DNA from: Paragordius varius
Taxonomy: Eukaryota; Nematomorpha
Direction: 5' to 3'
Assembly (NCBI GenBank): GCA_964247055.1
Contig: OZ176052.1
Location: 6,758,001-6,822,000 of the forward strand
Length of the DNA: 64,000 bases
Shown in pieces: positions 1 through 14,700 of the stretch. The notes beneath the pieces are model-generated. The model made no database searches. It saw only the letters and a list, made by a program, of their open reading frames with translations, and was not told the origin of the DNA. Position numbers and translations under genes: made by a program. Each line of letters begins with the position of its first letter. Within the stretch, counting starts at the first letter, position 1.

Positions 1-539
1 ATTAAAATTTAATGTTTTTAAAAAGGTATCAACCTATATCAATTTCTTTTGCTTTCTAGCAAAATATATTTTACCTTACTTTAAGGATTAATAAGTACAC
101 AAATTTTTTTTAAAAAATTTGTCCATTAAGTTTAATACAAATGATTCTTTTAATAATACAATGAATTAGGTAATTTTTGACAAACAAGCAAATTAGATAC
201 TTTATTTATTTTCTCTTGAATATTTTTCCATCATTGGCTCGCGGAATCGGTGAATGTCGCTCGCATTTGAAAAAGTTGGGAAGAATTTCGTCTCTGCTAA
301 AATTATCTGTTCGATATAATAAAATTATTATTTATTACAGAATATATTAAAATAGCAAATTAAAATGGCAAAACAATGCAACTATTTTTTATTTGACGAA
401 TGAGACTTTAACAGCAGTATTAAATATTTTTAAATATATTACATAGTAACTACATAATAATTAACCATTTGTGGACTAGAAACTAATAGTTAACTGTTGG
501 AATTATTAACCAAAGCACAAAAATAATTCAAATCTAAAA

Positions 540-2110
540 AATAACGAGAATTATTTTATATAATCCTAAATGCTTTAAATATTTACTTAATGGTGCATTT
601 TATGGTTGGGTTATGGGTTTTTATTGTCTTTTTTATAGCAAATGCAAAATACTGCTCGGAGGACTGTTTTTTTTCGCTGATATTCAATACCTCCTTATGT
701 TCTTCGTCACGCCAACCTGAGGAAAGGGGTTGATCAACAGAATTTTAAGTGTCAATTATCCGAATTTCCATATTTGCTTATCTTGTTATTCAATAATCAT
801 TAGTTAAAGTTGAGAGGTAGTCGATAGAGGGGTTTCAAATGATGAGAAATGATGTCTTTTCTGTTATGATGGAAACATTGTCAAGATTATCATTTTTATT
901 GTGAATAAACCGAATTTTTTATTTTCTTATCATGTTCTTTTTGATTCTCATTAGTTTAAACGGAGAAGCAGTCAATAGAGAGGCGGGTTCTAATGGCTGA
1001 AAAATAAATTTTCTTATGATGGGAGTACTGTCAAAATTATCAGAATTTTTAGTGCGAAATCGTTTAAATTTCCATCTTATGTTGTTCTTTTGGACAATTC
1101 ATCATTGTAGGGCAGCTAGTTAATTGAATTTCAGGATTTATTTAAATTGCTGATATCAGATCTGATAATTTTTACAGTATTTCCATCATAAAAGAAAAGG
1201 CATCCACTTCTCAGTCACAAGAAACCGCCACTCAATCGACTGCTTCTCAGTTAAAACTAATGAATATCAAAAAGAACATAATAAGTAACTAAAAAATTCG
1301 GTTTATTTCACAATAAAAATGATAATCCTTACAGAACTTACATCATAATAAAAAATGCATTTACTTATAAAACGATGAATATTAAAAAAAGCATAATAAA
1401 TTCGGACCTCGACTATATAAAAATCTGATAATCTTGACATTACTTAAAGTTCAAATTTTGTTATCATATTCTTTTCCATAATTCCTCAATTTAATTGAGG
1501 GATATTCTGATTCGCTAAATCTTACTATTTTTTTATTTGTTCTTCCTGCGCGTTTTAATCCAAATTTGATTCAGAGTCAATCAAAATCTCCATTTTTTAA
1601 GAAAACTGAGCTGAACGGATGGATTTATGCAAAAAATTACTCAAACGCAAACGAGGAAATAATAATGAAAAATGGAAATAAAGTGAAAGACTAATTCAAA
1701 AAACGACTCAGTCATTAGGGGCATCCATAAGAAGAATAATACATAACTCAATGAACTTAAACGTTTTTCGGAAACATGCCTTAAAATCACAATTTGTGAA
1801 CTTTTATTTTTTTAAATCCTAGTTTATCAGTTGAGCGAAACAGAGAAACCAAATCAAATAAAGTGCACAGTCACTCTCGCTGCATTTATGTATTTAAATT
1901 TTTATATTTTGGAATTCATATGGGCCCAAACGTAAGTGATAGTTAACAAAAAAAGTAACTTAAGTTATAAATTCAGGGCCATAAAAAATCCATTTTATGG
2001 CTGCATGCCGCACGTGGACCGCGGTTTGAATAACATCTGCATAAAATGATAGCTCCATTTAAATAAAGGTTTTAATCTTAAAAAGATTATATATAAAAAT
2101 GGTAAAAACA
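540..2110. repeat. palindromic interspersed repeat, copy A
   Basis: Bases near 765-1065 recur in inverted orientation near 1165-1480. Both arms share the same landmarks, such as CAGTCGATAGAG on one arm and CTCAATCGACTG on the other. The whole block recurs at 5540-7110 with similar order and length. It looks like a non-autonomous foldback element, but I could not define terminal repeats or a target duplication. The short open frames inside it have no recognisable domain. Confidence 0.6.
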
Positions 2111-2596
2111 AACAATTTTTAGGGATTTTTTTGAAATATTTATTTATCTTTTATTCCCTATTGATTTTGATGAGTTTTTGTTTCTCTGTCTTCTTTTTAG
2201 TGTTTTTTTCAATTTTCTCTCGTTTTTTCCAGCTATTCCGATTTCTTAACATATTAGGTAATTAAAAAATAAAATCTTACAACAAAAAGCGTCACACTTA
2301 GTTTCGGCCAACTTCAAAATCTTTCAAGATTGATAGTCTAGTTAAACAATTAATTGCGAAAAAACATACAAAAATTAAAATTATAATTAGGTAAAAATAT
2401 TTCCATAGCAACGCGATTTAAATGATTGCTTTTTTTGTCCTTTATTTATTTTGAAAACTACTAAAAAATAGTAAGTGGCGCGTTTAAAGCGTTACTTAAT
2501 ATGGTATTACAAAACAACAAATGAAAAATAGAACCCACAAAAGGGAAAAAATAGAATTTATGGTTAAAAATAAAATATTCACAAAATATATTAACA

Positions 2597-3195
2597 CCTC
2601 ATGACCTTTTGGGGTAGGTTTATACTTGAGGGCCTATTAAAATATAAATATCCTAAAAAATATTTTTAGCATTTGTCCAAATTCGAAAATATTTTTAAGT
2701 AATCATTCATAAAAAAGTAAATTATTTAAATAAAAAGTGGACCCCGGTTTGAGTAGCATCAGAGGCGTACTAGGGGAGAGGAAAAGGGGACTGATGCACC
2801 GGGCGCCATAGTGAAGGACTGTCGGATTATAAAATTTTTTGATTTTATTTAAAAAAAATAGGTAATTAATTTTATTATTTTAAATAATACATTAAAAAAT
2901 AACCTATTTATGCATGGTCTCCACGGTTTGAATTTGATTATTATTTAAAAGTTTAATTAATTTAAACCAGAATATACATTTATTTGCCTGTTTCCTCGCG
3001 ATATAAAAAAATAAAGAAAAAAAGGACGGCAAAAAGTTTGAGATGAGGATTTTTTTACAATATTACTTTTTTTGCAACATGCGCCTAAAAGGCTAAAGTA
3101 TGCATATTTAAATTTGACCCAATGCTTAATATATTTTATTTAAATTTTGGATGGTCCTGGATTATAAAACTACCCCAAAGGTTCATAAAGTATTT
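2597..3195. repeat. MITE-like element with GGGGTA ends
   Basis: The left end reads TGACCTTTTGGGGTAGG and the right end is its near inverted complement, CTACCCCAAAGGTTCA, about 600 bp apart. A second member lies at 7838-8706. Two shorter relatives, at 15945-16494 and 37889-38349, share the GGGGTA/TACCCC ends and a central AATGGC..CGAAGT..TTTGA segment. No transposase is present. The superfamily is not clear because I could not find a convincing target-site duplication. Confidence 0.55.
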
Positions 3196-5539
3196 AGAGT
3201 TTAATTCATACGTAAAAAACTAACGTTTACCTTAATCCCACATTTGTGTTTAAGGAAATCCGGCGTATTGGCATATAAAATTCAGCAAGATATGTTAGGG
3301 CAAGATAGGTGTAGCCAATTGATGTCTTTAAATAAAAAATTGTGATAATATATATAAGGAAAGAGGTTGGCAACGCGAATTGAAAGATTTTTCCCTTTCA
3401 CTGTCATTTCTTTCTTTTGTGCTGAATGGAAGTTGTATGTTTAATGTGTTGCTTACGAGCTATTTTAAAACGACACAAGAAATAGAACTCACAAACGGGA
3501 AAAAAAATTAAAATATTTGAAGTCAAAAATCTAAAAAAAGAATATTCTAAAAAATAAAAAAAATATACAAATAAAATTTATTATATAATGATAGGCAGTG
3601 GTACTTACCAAAAATGTACGGGCTTAATAAAATATTTTTTGCCTAACTGTTCGACACATGCGAATATTTATATCGTTGCTTTGCGAGTCGCATACAAATC
3701 GCACCTAAATGCCTCCTGTGACATATAATTATATATAACATATAATGATAACACTACCTATCAACAATCACATACAATCCGTTGTCGTTATTTAATATTC
3801 ATTTTGTATTAATGTAATTTTTTATGCTATAATCAAAACAGGTTATCATATAGTAATGATAAATGTAAAAAATATAAATGTTGAAATATTTTTAGATAAC
3901 AAATCAATAAACATTTGCTAAATCAATATGCCAATATATAAAATAACACAAACAACGTGTGGCAAATTTTTAAATTTAATTTTTAAAAATCTCAACATAA
4001 CTTTTACATCAATCCGGGAAAGTCTTACAAAATATTTTTCATATGAACAAAAATCGAATATACCAAAATAAGAAAAATTACAACCGGGTTTTAGTTTTTA
4101 AATACTAAATACATAAATACATCAATTTTCTCTTAAATTTCGAAGCAATCATTTAATAAAAATGAGTTTAAATAATTCAAAAAGTACTTTTAGGGCCGCG
4201 GTTTGAGTATAACTGCTGATAGGATTTGGTGATTGAAGTATGCTGTTTATTTTGAATTGCAGGTCCTTAACATTTTACTATTTTGAGGTAATGGTTCATT
4301 CAAGAAAAGTCGCTCCAGAAAATCTTAAAAAATTTTACTAAAAGAGGGGCCAAAAATTTGGAGAAACGACCCAAAATTTATGTTAATAAACATAATGTTT
4401 ACTATTATTTGATGATTGGTTTATTTAATATTATTTAATTTATAAAATTATAGCATTGGTAGGTAATCATTGTTGGTTAAATTTACATATATTTTAGAGT
4501 ATTTTTTTCTTTTACTGGTTTTTGATAAAAATTATTAAAAAAATGTTTTAGGGGGATGGGGTGTAGGCAATATTTTTTTCAATTGGATGGGGCATGAACA
4601 AAAAAGGTAGGTAATCACTGATCTAATAATATAAAAATTTTCATCAAATTATTTTATATCTCAAATACACTTTGGATAAAATAACCTATATATTATACAT
4701 TCACAGTGGACTCGGTGGTTAAAAAATATATAACAGTTAAATAAAATTTGTCAAATGTAATTTCCTTTTATATCGAAAAAGTCATATAAAAAGTTAAAAA
4801 CTGTCCCTTCAGGTTTGCACAAAAGATCTCTTGTTTAAAACCAATTTTATCATTTATAATTTATATAGGTTTTATCATTTTCATTGTATTAGAGCGTATT
4901 ATCTAAAAAATATTTATTCAATACCCTAAATTTATTGAAATCTAAGATTTTTAAGCAGATTTATGATACTATATGTTTTTTTGTTTTTAGTTTTAAAAAT
5001 TAGGAATATACATTTTACCTTATCTGCAATACCGCTTCAGTATTTCATGTGAACTATCATATGACTAGATTACTGATCACTAGACATGCGCAACAAAAAT
5101 AATATAAAAAATTGATAAATATAGTTAAATAAAATTTTTATCTAATTTAATTATAACTCTTTTTTAACATATAAAACTAATATTAATATTAAGACACAAA
5201 GTTAAACTAAATTTTTACACTGATTATTTTAATTTTCATTAAGAGGGCTAAATTCAGTTAAATTAACTAAATTGAGTTTATTTTAAATCTATCCATTCAT
5301 ATTGAGCCAAAATTTGCAAATAATATTTAATAAATATTAATTTTTATCATATATAAGTTTCATAATTTCTGATATAGTGATATGCAAAAAAATTGATTTT
5401 TTCCGATAACCATAAATAGAAAAAGTGGGTTTCTCTATTTTTATTTTTTTATCCTTGTATTTTTGATATGAAGATGTCACAACGGTCATATTTAGCTAGG
5501 TGTGATATCTTAAAAATTTGTTGCACACTGTGTCATATA

Positions 5540-7110
5540 AGTTCTTCATACCATTTTACATTGTTTGTAAATGTTCTATATATTTACCTAATGGTGCTTT
5601 TTCTGTTTGGGTTATGGCTTTTTTCTTTTTGACCTTCTTTCTTTTACAGCTGACGGCTGAGACACTAAATTTTTTTGCCTGATATACATTTATTTCTCTA
5701 TTCTGATCTTCACAACAATCTGAGGAAAGGGGTTGATCATCAGAATTTTTGTCAATCATCCGAATTTCTTTATTTGCTTATTATGTTCTTTCTCAAAAAT
5801 CATTGGTTTGAATTGAGAGGTATCGAAAGGGGTTTCTAATGATGAGAAATGAAAGTTTCTGTTATAATGGAAGCACTGTCAGGATTAGCATTTTTATTAA
5901 CAATCCTAATAGTCTGAATATATTTTCATATCATTATGTTGTTTAATATTAATCAGTTTAAATTGAGAGGCAGTCGATAGAGGGCGTTTTCTAATGGATG
6001 AAAAGTAGATGTCTTTTTTATGATGGGAGTAGTGTCAGGATCATCAGAATTTTTATTGCGAAATCGTTTAACTTTGCATATTTTCTTATGTTGTTCTTGT
6101 GGACAATTCATCATTAAAGGGTAGCTGTTTAATTAAAAATGGATTTATTCCGGTATGCTGCTATCAAATCATTCTGATATTCTTGACAGAATTTTCATAA
6201 AAAAAAGGCAACCACTTCTCAGTCGATACAAACCGCCGCTCATCTGCCTCTCAATTCAAACTGATGAATATCAAAAACAACATAATAAGAAAACAAATAT
6301 TCCGTTATTTCACAATAAAAATGATAATCCTTACAGAACTTCCATCATAATAAAAAAGGCATCCACTTCTCAATTATGAGAAACCCCCTCTCTTCTCAAA
6401 CCGATGAATATTAAAAAAGAGCATAACAAATTCGGACCTATGTTAAAAAATCTGATAATCTTGACATTACTTGTGAAGTTGAAATTTTATCATATTCTTT
6501 TACAAAATTTATTTGAAGGATATTCTGCTATTTTCACTAAATCTTACTGTTTTCTTTTATTTGCGCTTCCTACACGTTTCAATCCAAATTTGATTCAGAG
6601 CCAATCAAAATCTCCATATATCAAAAAGACTGATCTGAACGGATGATACAAAAAAATGCTCAGTAACCCCAAACATTGAATAAATTATGAAAATAAGCGT
6701 CCACATTTTCTGGATCATTGTTTCAAAGCCAATAATTGTTTAAATAATTTCATTTCAGGAGGATGGAAATAAAATGAGAGCCTAATTTAAAAAACGACTC
6801 AGTTTTAGGGGCATTTATAAATTCATAGTTGAAACTGAATGAACTTATACGATTTTCGGAAACTTGCTTATATCATTGTGGACTTTTATTTTTTCAAAAG
6901 TCATAGTTTTTCAGTTGAGAGAAGCTACAATAAAGTGCTCAGTTACTCTCGCCGCATTTATATTTTAAAATTTTACTTTGGAAATGAGCCTACGTTCATA
7001 ACACAGTCTCATTTACATTAAAAAAGAAATTTCTTTATAAATTCATTATAAAAATCCATTGATAGTTCCATTCAAATAAAGGTTTTAATCTCAAAAATAT
7101 TATCATAAAA
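5540..7110. repeat. palindromic interspersed repeat, copy B
   Basis: This is the second copy of the repeat at 540-2110, with inverted arms near 5750-6070 and 6170-6470. The two copies are diverged but colinear, and both are followed by matching sequence (a GCGTCACAC..GTTTCGGCCAAC block near 2290 and 7318). That suggests a segmental duplication or two insertions of one long element. A 67-codon frame on the minus strand at its left edge (5556-5759) is lysine-rich and degenerate in copy A, so I do not call it a gene. Confidence 0.6.
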
Positions 7111-7837
7111 ATGGTAAAAAATCAATATTTAAGGATTTTTTAAAATATTTTATATTCTTTGATAATCTTATATTGATTTTGTTTGTTCTGTCTTCTTTTT
7201 AGTGTTCCTTTGCGATTTTCTTCTAGTTTCTTTCACCAATAATTTATATAAAGCCCTATTTCGTAACATATTAAGCAATCAAATAAAATATATTTAATAA
7301 AAATCTTACAACAAAAAGCGTCACACGGAGTTTCGGCCAACTTTAAAATTTTCCCAAAACGCCTGTTTTGTTGGACAAGATTGATAGCTTAGTTTCACAT
7401 AAACCAACAATTAAGACATTTCTCAATGATTAGTATTAAACTTTACTTCGAAATATCTGAGTTTATATCTTAGTTGCCATCTGTATCAATAATTAAGAGT
7501 TTAATTCATATCTAACATGTAGTTTACCTCTTTAATACCACATTTGTGATTAAGAATACCATATATTGCAGTACAATAATTGGAATATGTTAAGGCAAGA
7601 CAGATGAAATGATAGAAACCTTTAAACAGACTCTCAATAAAATTGTCATAAGATATGTAAGGAAAGAGTTCCCATAGCAACGCGATTCGGCAGAAATTTT
7701 TCTTTACTAAACTTTCTATTAACTATAATAGTTAGCGCGTTTAAGGCGTTACTTGCTGTTTCAAAACAACAAATAAAAAATAAAACTTGCAAAAGGGAAA
7801 AAATAGAATTTAGGGTTCTAAAAAGTGAAATATACAA

Positions 7838-8706
7838 AAATATATTGGGTAGTTTTATATTTAAGGGCCTATAAAACATAAATATCTAAAAAAATATTTT
7901 TAGCATTGGGCCAAATTTAAAAATATGGTTTCTTTAGCCATTTTGGCGGATAAATTTTTGTAAAAATTTTAATTTTAAAAAGACCCACAAATATTTTCAC
8001 CGCCATATTTTTTTAATATTGTGCAACAGGCAAATACAGTTTTTAAAATTTTATAATACAGGAAAAGTAGGTTTGATTGCATATTAACCAAAACAACTTT
8101 CAAAACTGTAGTTAGTTTACTATAAAAGTTCTGTGATAGAAAAGAAAACACCCCAAAATGTAATGATGTGTTAATATAAAAATTCTTCTCGAGTAAGTAA
8201 ATTATATATTGTAAATATTGTGTTAGCACTTTATTATATTACATTTTTTTGCCACGATGCTATTTTGGGGTAAATTTCTTCCCCTAGTATAAAGTAGTAA
8301 AGCGACTATGAGATATGTTTTTGCTTAAATTTAATTATTCAAACCCTATTCTCCTTTATTGATAAAAACATACAATTTTTACAGTTTTGTGACTTTCAGC
8401 TCCAAAACACAATTAAACGAACAGCTGATATTAATATCAATCAAATATTAGCAGCTAAATAAATAAAGCCTTTTTAATTATTTCTACCTTTCATCCATAA
8501 TATGTAGTTATTGGCGTTTTGTATTCAGGATTTAAAAAAATTAAAGAAAAGAAATGGCGGTGAAAAAGTTTTAGATAATTTTACAATACTTTTTTAAAAA
8601 TTAATCATGCTCTTAAAGAGCTAATGAAAGCATATCAATGCAACATATTTTTTAATATATTTAAATTTTAAATGGCCCGGGGGATAAAACTACCCCAAAA
8701 GGTCAT
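7838..8706. repeat. MITE-like element with GGGGTA ends, second long copy
   Basis: The right end carries CTACCCCAAAAGGTCATG. The left end keeps GGGTAGTTTTATA and AGGGCC, matching the element at 2597-3195. The centre carries a segment with AATGGCGGTGAAAAAG, related to the centre of the two shorter relatives. It is non-coding. The interior is longer than in the first copy, from an extra insertion or from deletion in the other copy. Confidence 0.5.
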
Positions 8707-8789
8707 GAAATATTAAAAATATGGATTCATAATCATTGAAAACGTATCCAAATTTATTATTTTGATATATAATTAATTTCTTTTTGCAG

Positions 8790-11700
8790 TTATGAATTTT
8801 CAAGCAAATAAATAATTTTGTGCCATGCATCATTAATCATCACAATAAACATAAACAGTGTACCAAATAAAAAGGTAATGAGAAGTTTACTAAACGGTTT
8901 ATTTAAGCCAGAAAATACGTGATAAATTATCATCCCTGAACAATAGATGAAGGTAATGAGTAAACTGTAGGTGCGCAAAGACATTATGCGCTCCGTGTCA
9001 CCTGAAAGTATGGTCATTTTATTAGATAAACGCTCGCTGGTTGTTGTAGCTTTTATGGATGATATTTTGGTTTGTCCTTCTTGGTTACTTGGTTTTAAAT
9101 GATTTGAATAGGCTTCTTGTCTTTCATTTCGAACTGAGGCATATGAAAACGAATGGATTCGTTGCATCCTTGGTTTACTTTTACAGAAGTATTGCTTGAA
9201 GAGTGTTGGAAAGACGCGGCCAATTTTGAGGTTGTACCACACACAAAGCGATATTATGGCAATGTCGAAGCTTGTTTGGAATGCCAGGTAACTATTGTCA
9301 TTTGCTAGAGGTGAACAAAATTTAAACACGCTTAGCTTGAAAAATGTAATTTGGTTTGTATTATTGGCGTAATGTCGCATATCACCGAGTACTTTGAGCA
9401 TATTTGGTTTAACAGCTAAATGTCTGTTGATGTGCATCTGTTGAAAAGTTTCAAAGTATGCCAGATTTGTGGGATCAAATATGGCAAACATTGTTAAACC
9501 TAATATCTATAATAAAAGAATGAATGGAATTTTTTTATAGAAATATTTGTTTTACAAGCCAGATACAATGACGAATTGGATAAAATTTATTTTTTACCGA
9601 TTACACAAAATCTATATAATGAATAAAAAATGAAAATCAAACCATGTCAATAATCTAAAATAATTATAAATATTCTTGCTAATTCATATTCTTCATTTAT
9701 GTTACACATGGCGTGCTTATGACCGTTACCATGAGATTGGTCAAATTTAAAAGCTGCAATACATGATATTTTTATGGAGTTGGTATGACAGATTTTATTT
9801 AAATGGTTTGAAATCACACCCTAATCACGCTTGTTTATTTAAGATATTAACACATGAAGGAAAAAATATAAATCGAAATACAGATATGAAGATACAGGAC
9901 CGTTACTATGACCGTTTATTCTTATATATATATAACGAAATTAAAGTTATTATGATGGTATAGTAGGTAGGGCGCCGGTTCACACTGCTGAGTTCAAACC
10001 CCGATACTACTCAATTTTTCCATCATCGGTGTTAGCCCTGGGCAGGCGAGTGTTAAAGCCTTCACAAGTCCGGATACAATTTAAGTCAAAAAGGAAAAAA
10101 GAGACTCTAAACTGTATATTTATTTATTTAAGATTTGTTTATCACACACACTCGACTCACCTGATGTGAATTAATGTAAAATAAAAGCAAGATTAAAAAA
10201 TTTTAAAAATAGAACTGTTTTGTTAAGTTTTATTTGATTGTCATTAATAATATTACATTATAAAAAGCAATATCATTGGCTAATTTCTTTTTTTATTTAA
10301 TGACATATATTTTCGATTGTTGTATTAACTGGTATTATGTATGATTGCATTCATCTGCAAAGAGGTTGGCTATTACAATTACCATAAAAACCCTAACCTA
10401 AACGAAAATTTGCTAAATGAATATTTTTAACAATCAAAGGTATTTGATAAACTAAATATGAACTATTTATAGAAAAAAATATATGTTGTTATATCTCATT
10501 TTTTTATTTATAAGCTAAATAAAACTTTGGAAAATATAGTAAACTTATGTACAATCAAGCACTAAACCATTTTGAATTCTAATTAATTTATGTAACAGCT
10601 GATATTTTATTAAAAAATCGCTATTTTAGTCCTATACTTATTAATATTTAGCTCTATTCATATAATACCTTATTCAATATTATATATGACCTATTCAGCA
10701 TTCATATAAAAGCATGTATAAATATAAATGTATATATTTACTTGAAAAAGAATAATGGCCCATACAATCCAAATTAAATTCCTAACATGATATCTTCTTC
10801 TGATAATAAATTTTTGATAAATGATATGTAGTTGACAAAACATGACAGAAAATATAACTGTACCACTAATTTGCCAAAGGTACTGACCAATATTGCATAT
10901 TGTCAAATTTTTATTGCTAAGCAAAAAGAATATGCTAACAAATCCCGCTAGTAATGCCAGGTATTTTAAATGATATAATATCCTTATTTCAAGTTTGAAA
11001 ATCAAGTTTTTATAATTTTTCATGTATATAACAGCCAAAATAATCCATATAAAAATTCCAAAAGCATTGACAAAATATAAGACGGCTGGCCAAAATTCCA
11101 TTTGATTAATATTAAAGATGGGTATTGGTGTGCACTGTTTATTATGAGATACAATTTTTCTATCATTACGGTAAAATCGTATTATATTAGTGGTTTCTTG
11201 GAGTTGCTGTAACAGATCAGGGTTTATAAGTACGATGATTAAATGTGATCTAGATTTCTGATACAGCGTAACTATGTGATGTTTTCCCGGTATGGGCCAT
11301 GTAAAAATGGGACACATTCGACACGGTTCTGTTACGCTATTGGCATTGTAATAGGCTCTTAATGGACATGTGTGACAAACCCAGCAACATCTATCCGAAG
11401 TTGGGAGAGAGTATTCGTATGTTTTGCATAATGGACTACATCTTGCCTTAGGGGCTGTCATCTCGTCACTAAAACTTATATTGTTTATGATTATGTCTTG
11501 TGTTATAACCAGTTCTTCAGTTACATTATTAAAATGGCCAACCTCCAGCATTTGATAGATGTTGGATGATATTTTGCGAAAATTACCTACTTTGATACGA
11601 CTTAAGTCTCGCGAATATCCACTAAGTTTTTGGCCCACATAGGAGTGATGAATTTGTAAATAGGTTTGATTAATAAAAGATAACATATTTTGGTTTCGGA

Positions 11701-14700
11701 TGCATTGCAATAAAAAACGTTTGAGTGACCTATTGTTTTCAAAAGACTTATTTCCGTGAACACTGTTTAATCTTTGTTCAATATGGGGCAAACATTTGGA
11801 TGCTACCATATTCTCAAACGATTTTATTATTGAAGTTGCTGCGGTAACGGTAAGTGAGACTTGTTGATGATTAAAATTATTTTGGTGGGGATTGCTTTCA
11901 ACAATTAGTCTCTGTGCAATATTCTTTTGATTTAACGCATAAGACAACCATTCATGTCTTGTCTTATTTTTATGGTCAATAAGCCATCTAACATAGTCCT
12001 TTAAATCTTGATAATTTTCCAGTATGGCTATTGTTTGACAAGCTAAATGCTCCACGCCAGCATCCCTAATTTCCAAACTGTCTGGCCAGGAATCCACAGC
12101 CACAAAAATTATTTTGGGGTTTGTGTCGATCGAGTTTATAATTTTCAAGATTTCGATGTAATGAGATCGCCTAACATACATGAGGACAACCAAATATTTT
12201 TGATGGGATTCATCAATTAACGTTTCTAACTGCCTTTTAATATCGTAAAATGTGCTGTTAAAATTTAATATTGCTACAATGGGAATTTCGATATGTTGTT
12301 TTAAACAAGCAATATTTTTCAGTTCCTTTTTGGTTTGGTAATAAAAATAATTGTAATAATCATCATCGCTATAGATTATAGCGTATCGGTTCCATTTAAA
12401 GTATTCAAATACTTTGGATACGGCCATTATAAAGCTACTTTGGGATGACATGGGAGTAAAGAAGTATGTGAACCTGTTGATATTAGGTATAAATAGATTA
12501 TAAAATTAATACTTTGAAATTATTGGGATTTTTTGGTTTAAGGATCACTAGCAAAATATACTTTCCTGTTTAAAAATCGGTATAAAATTAATTTTATGCA
12601 GTGTTGAAACTATTATAGAAGCCACTTTAAATATAAAAAGTCAGTTTATAACCATTAAAAAATTACCCCATATTACAGTTAATTATAGATATATAATTTA
12701 AATTTTTTAAAAACTTTTTCTCCAAAAGATCTATATTTTTTTTGATTCTTTTAAAAACTTTTTTCTCAAAAAATAGTAATATATACAATTTATGCATAAA
12801 CAAGTCATCGTTGTTGGCAGTTGGACTAATATGAGGAATTTTAGCGAATGTTACGATAGGAGACACAGCTTTAACTACTGGGCTATTCAGAGGTCCTACA
12901 AGGCTTGTTATCAAGGTTCCATTATTGACTTCATTTATTAATCTTAAGGCTTGTAACTTGAATTATATGGTATATATAATTATTTATATAATAATCTGCA
13001 ACTAATTTCCAATTAATAATTAACTATAAACAATACTTTTGGTAAGATATATATAATTTGACATCTAAAAGCTAAAAAAATAAATGAAAAGAGTAATCAA
13101 TCGGAAATATTTTATTTTTCTGCCCCCTTGATTTTTTCAGTCCAAATAAAACCCCGAATATCCTTTTATTTAAATACGATTAATATTGAACTATATGGAA
13201 GATACAAAATTAAGAATGATCCAAATTAAAATATTTTTTTCTGTTCCAACTTGCCACTGATTTTACCATAAATTCTATTCATACTAATTGAATGCATCAC
13301 AAAGATTAAAAGCAGAAAGCACAAATTGATTATTAATATAATTATATTAGTCATGGCCGTGAATAACTGCATTCATAAGGGGAGAGAGCGGTTATTTGTG
13401 ACAAGTCAAAGCCCAACCTAATGTAATAACTATTAGTATATAAAAAAATGAAACGTTTGCAAGCAATTAACATGTATGCGTTTTTCTAAATCAGGGGTCT
13501 CCAACACAAATGGCTTAAAGAGCCACATTTTCGACCCCAAAAATCCGAAGAACCACAGTTGAATTAATATATATCAAGACATAGTATCAAATAATTATTA
13601 TATAACATATAGAGATGTGTTAATTGTCATATAAATAACAAAATAACTAGTACAAATATTTTAATATTGCTAAATTTGCTGTTAAATTGTACTAATATGT
13701 GTATCCGATGAAAAGCATGGGCACATTAAACTTAATTTTTTAAATATATCTGCCAAAGCACAAATATATATTATATCACAATGAATTCTATTCGAGAAAT
13801 TGATGAATTTTTTCACAGAAGACAACTTAAACTTACTCCACTTAAATTCCTGCTGAACTGTGTTTAGCATGCAATATTAAATATTTAAAGAATTAGAAAT
13901 ATATGTATGAGCTACCGAGGATCCTTTTATAAGAAAAGAAAATAGAGATTCTATTATCAGTTTTTCATTTCCGTAGTCATATTAATAAAATCCAGATGCA
14001 CGGTATTAGTCTATCTTTTTGTAATTCGTGAAACGCACTCAATGTTAGTTTACAAATAAGGCACATGGGTTTATGATTAGAATTTTGTGTAAAATTATAT
14101 TATTCCCACGGATTATATTTTCTTTTAACTTTTATAGATTTATGCATGTAATTTATATCTGACTTTAAATAAATAATAATTTACTGCACTAATGTATCAA
14201 TATAAATTAAGTTCCGCAAAAAATAATATCTCAAAAATGACTATAAAAAAGTTTATTGTAAATATTCGAATACGTAATTTAGAAATCCAATAATATCGGT
14301 ATTGCTATATTAAAAATGAGACTGTGATTTTCAATATGCTCTTTCACTATTTAAATAAAAACATTTACCAATTGCAAATATTTTCGAATACGTAATTTAC
14401 ACCATTAATATGGGTATTGCTATATTAAATGTGGAACTGTGGTAGAAATAAGGCTCTTTCACTAAATATTTACCAAAAAAATTTACCAATGCCATGTATT
14501 CTATAAATTTTCAGATAAAGGAAATAAATGATTAAATGAAGGTGATGAAAAATAATAATAAATATTATAAAAATATTTTAAAAATTTTACATCTCCACTC
14601 AAAAATAAAACTTTGAAAAATTTTTTTTTTCAAAATATTTAGCCACTCAAAATTTTTAAAGAGCTACAAGTGGCACTGGAACCACCGGTTACCCCTGTTC

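Larger units (their letters stand above)
1..8789. other. gene-poor repeat region
   Basis: I see no spliced or single-exon gene that I can support here. The open frames are short, lie in repeats and lack conserved motifs. The stretch is dominated by two copies of a palindromic repeat, near 540-2110 and 5540-7110, and two related inverted-repeat elements, near 2597-3195 and 7838-8706. Three places (about 2015-2035, 2740-2755 and 4195-4215) carry a CGGTTTGAGTA-type motif. It is the reverse complement of the hAT-like end near 19969 and probably marks hAT end fragments. Positions 1-539 and about 4220-5539 show nothing recognisable beyond AT-rich sequence. Confidence 0.6.

Noticed and set aside
9950-10012. 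Possible functional tRNA gene
   Set aside because: The A-box and B-box-like motifs are present, but no good acceptor or anticodon stem can be paired, so a SINE head is more likely.
13682-13870. 62-codon minus-strand frame that could be a transposase remnant
   Set aside because: It lies in a hAT element, but I see no BED, catalytic or dimerisation motif, so I do not call a gene.
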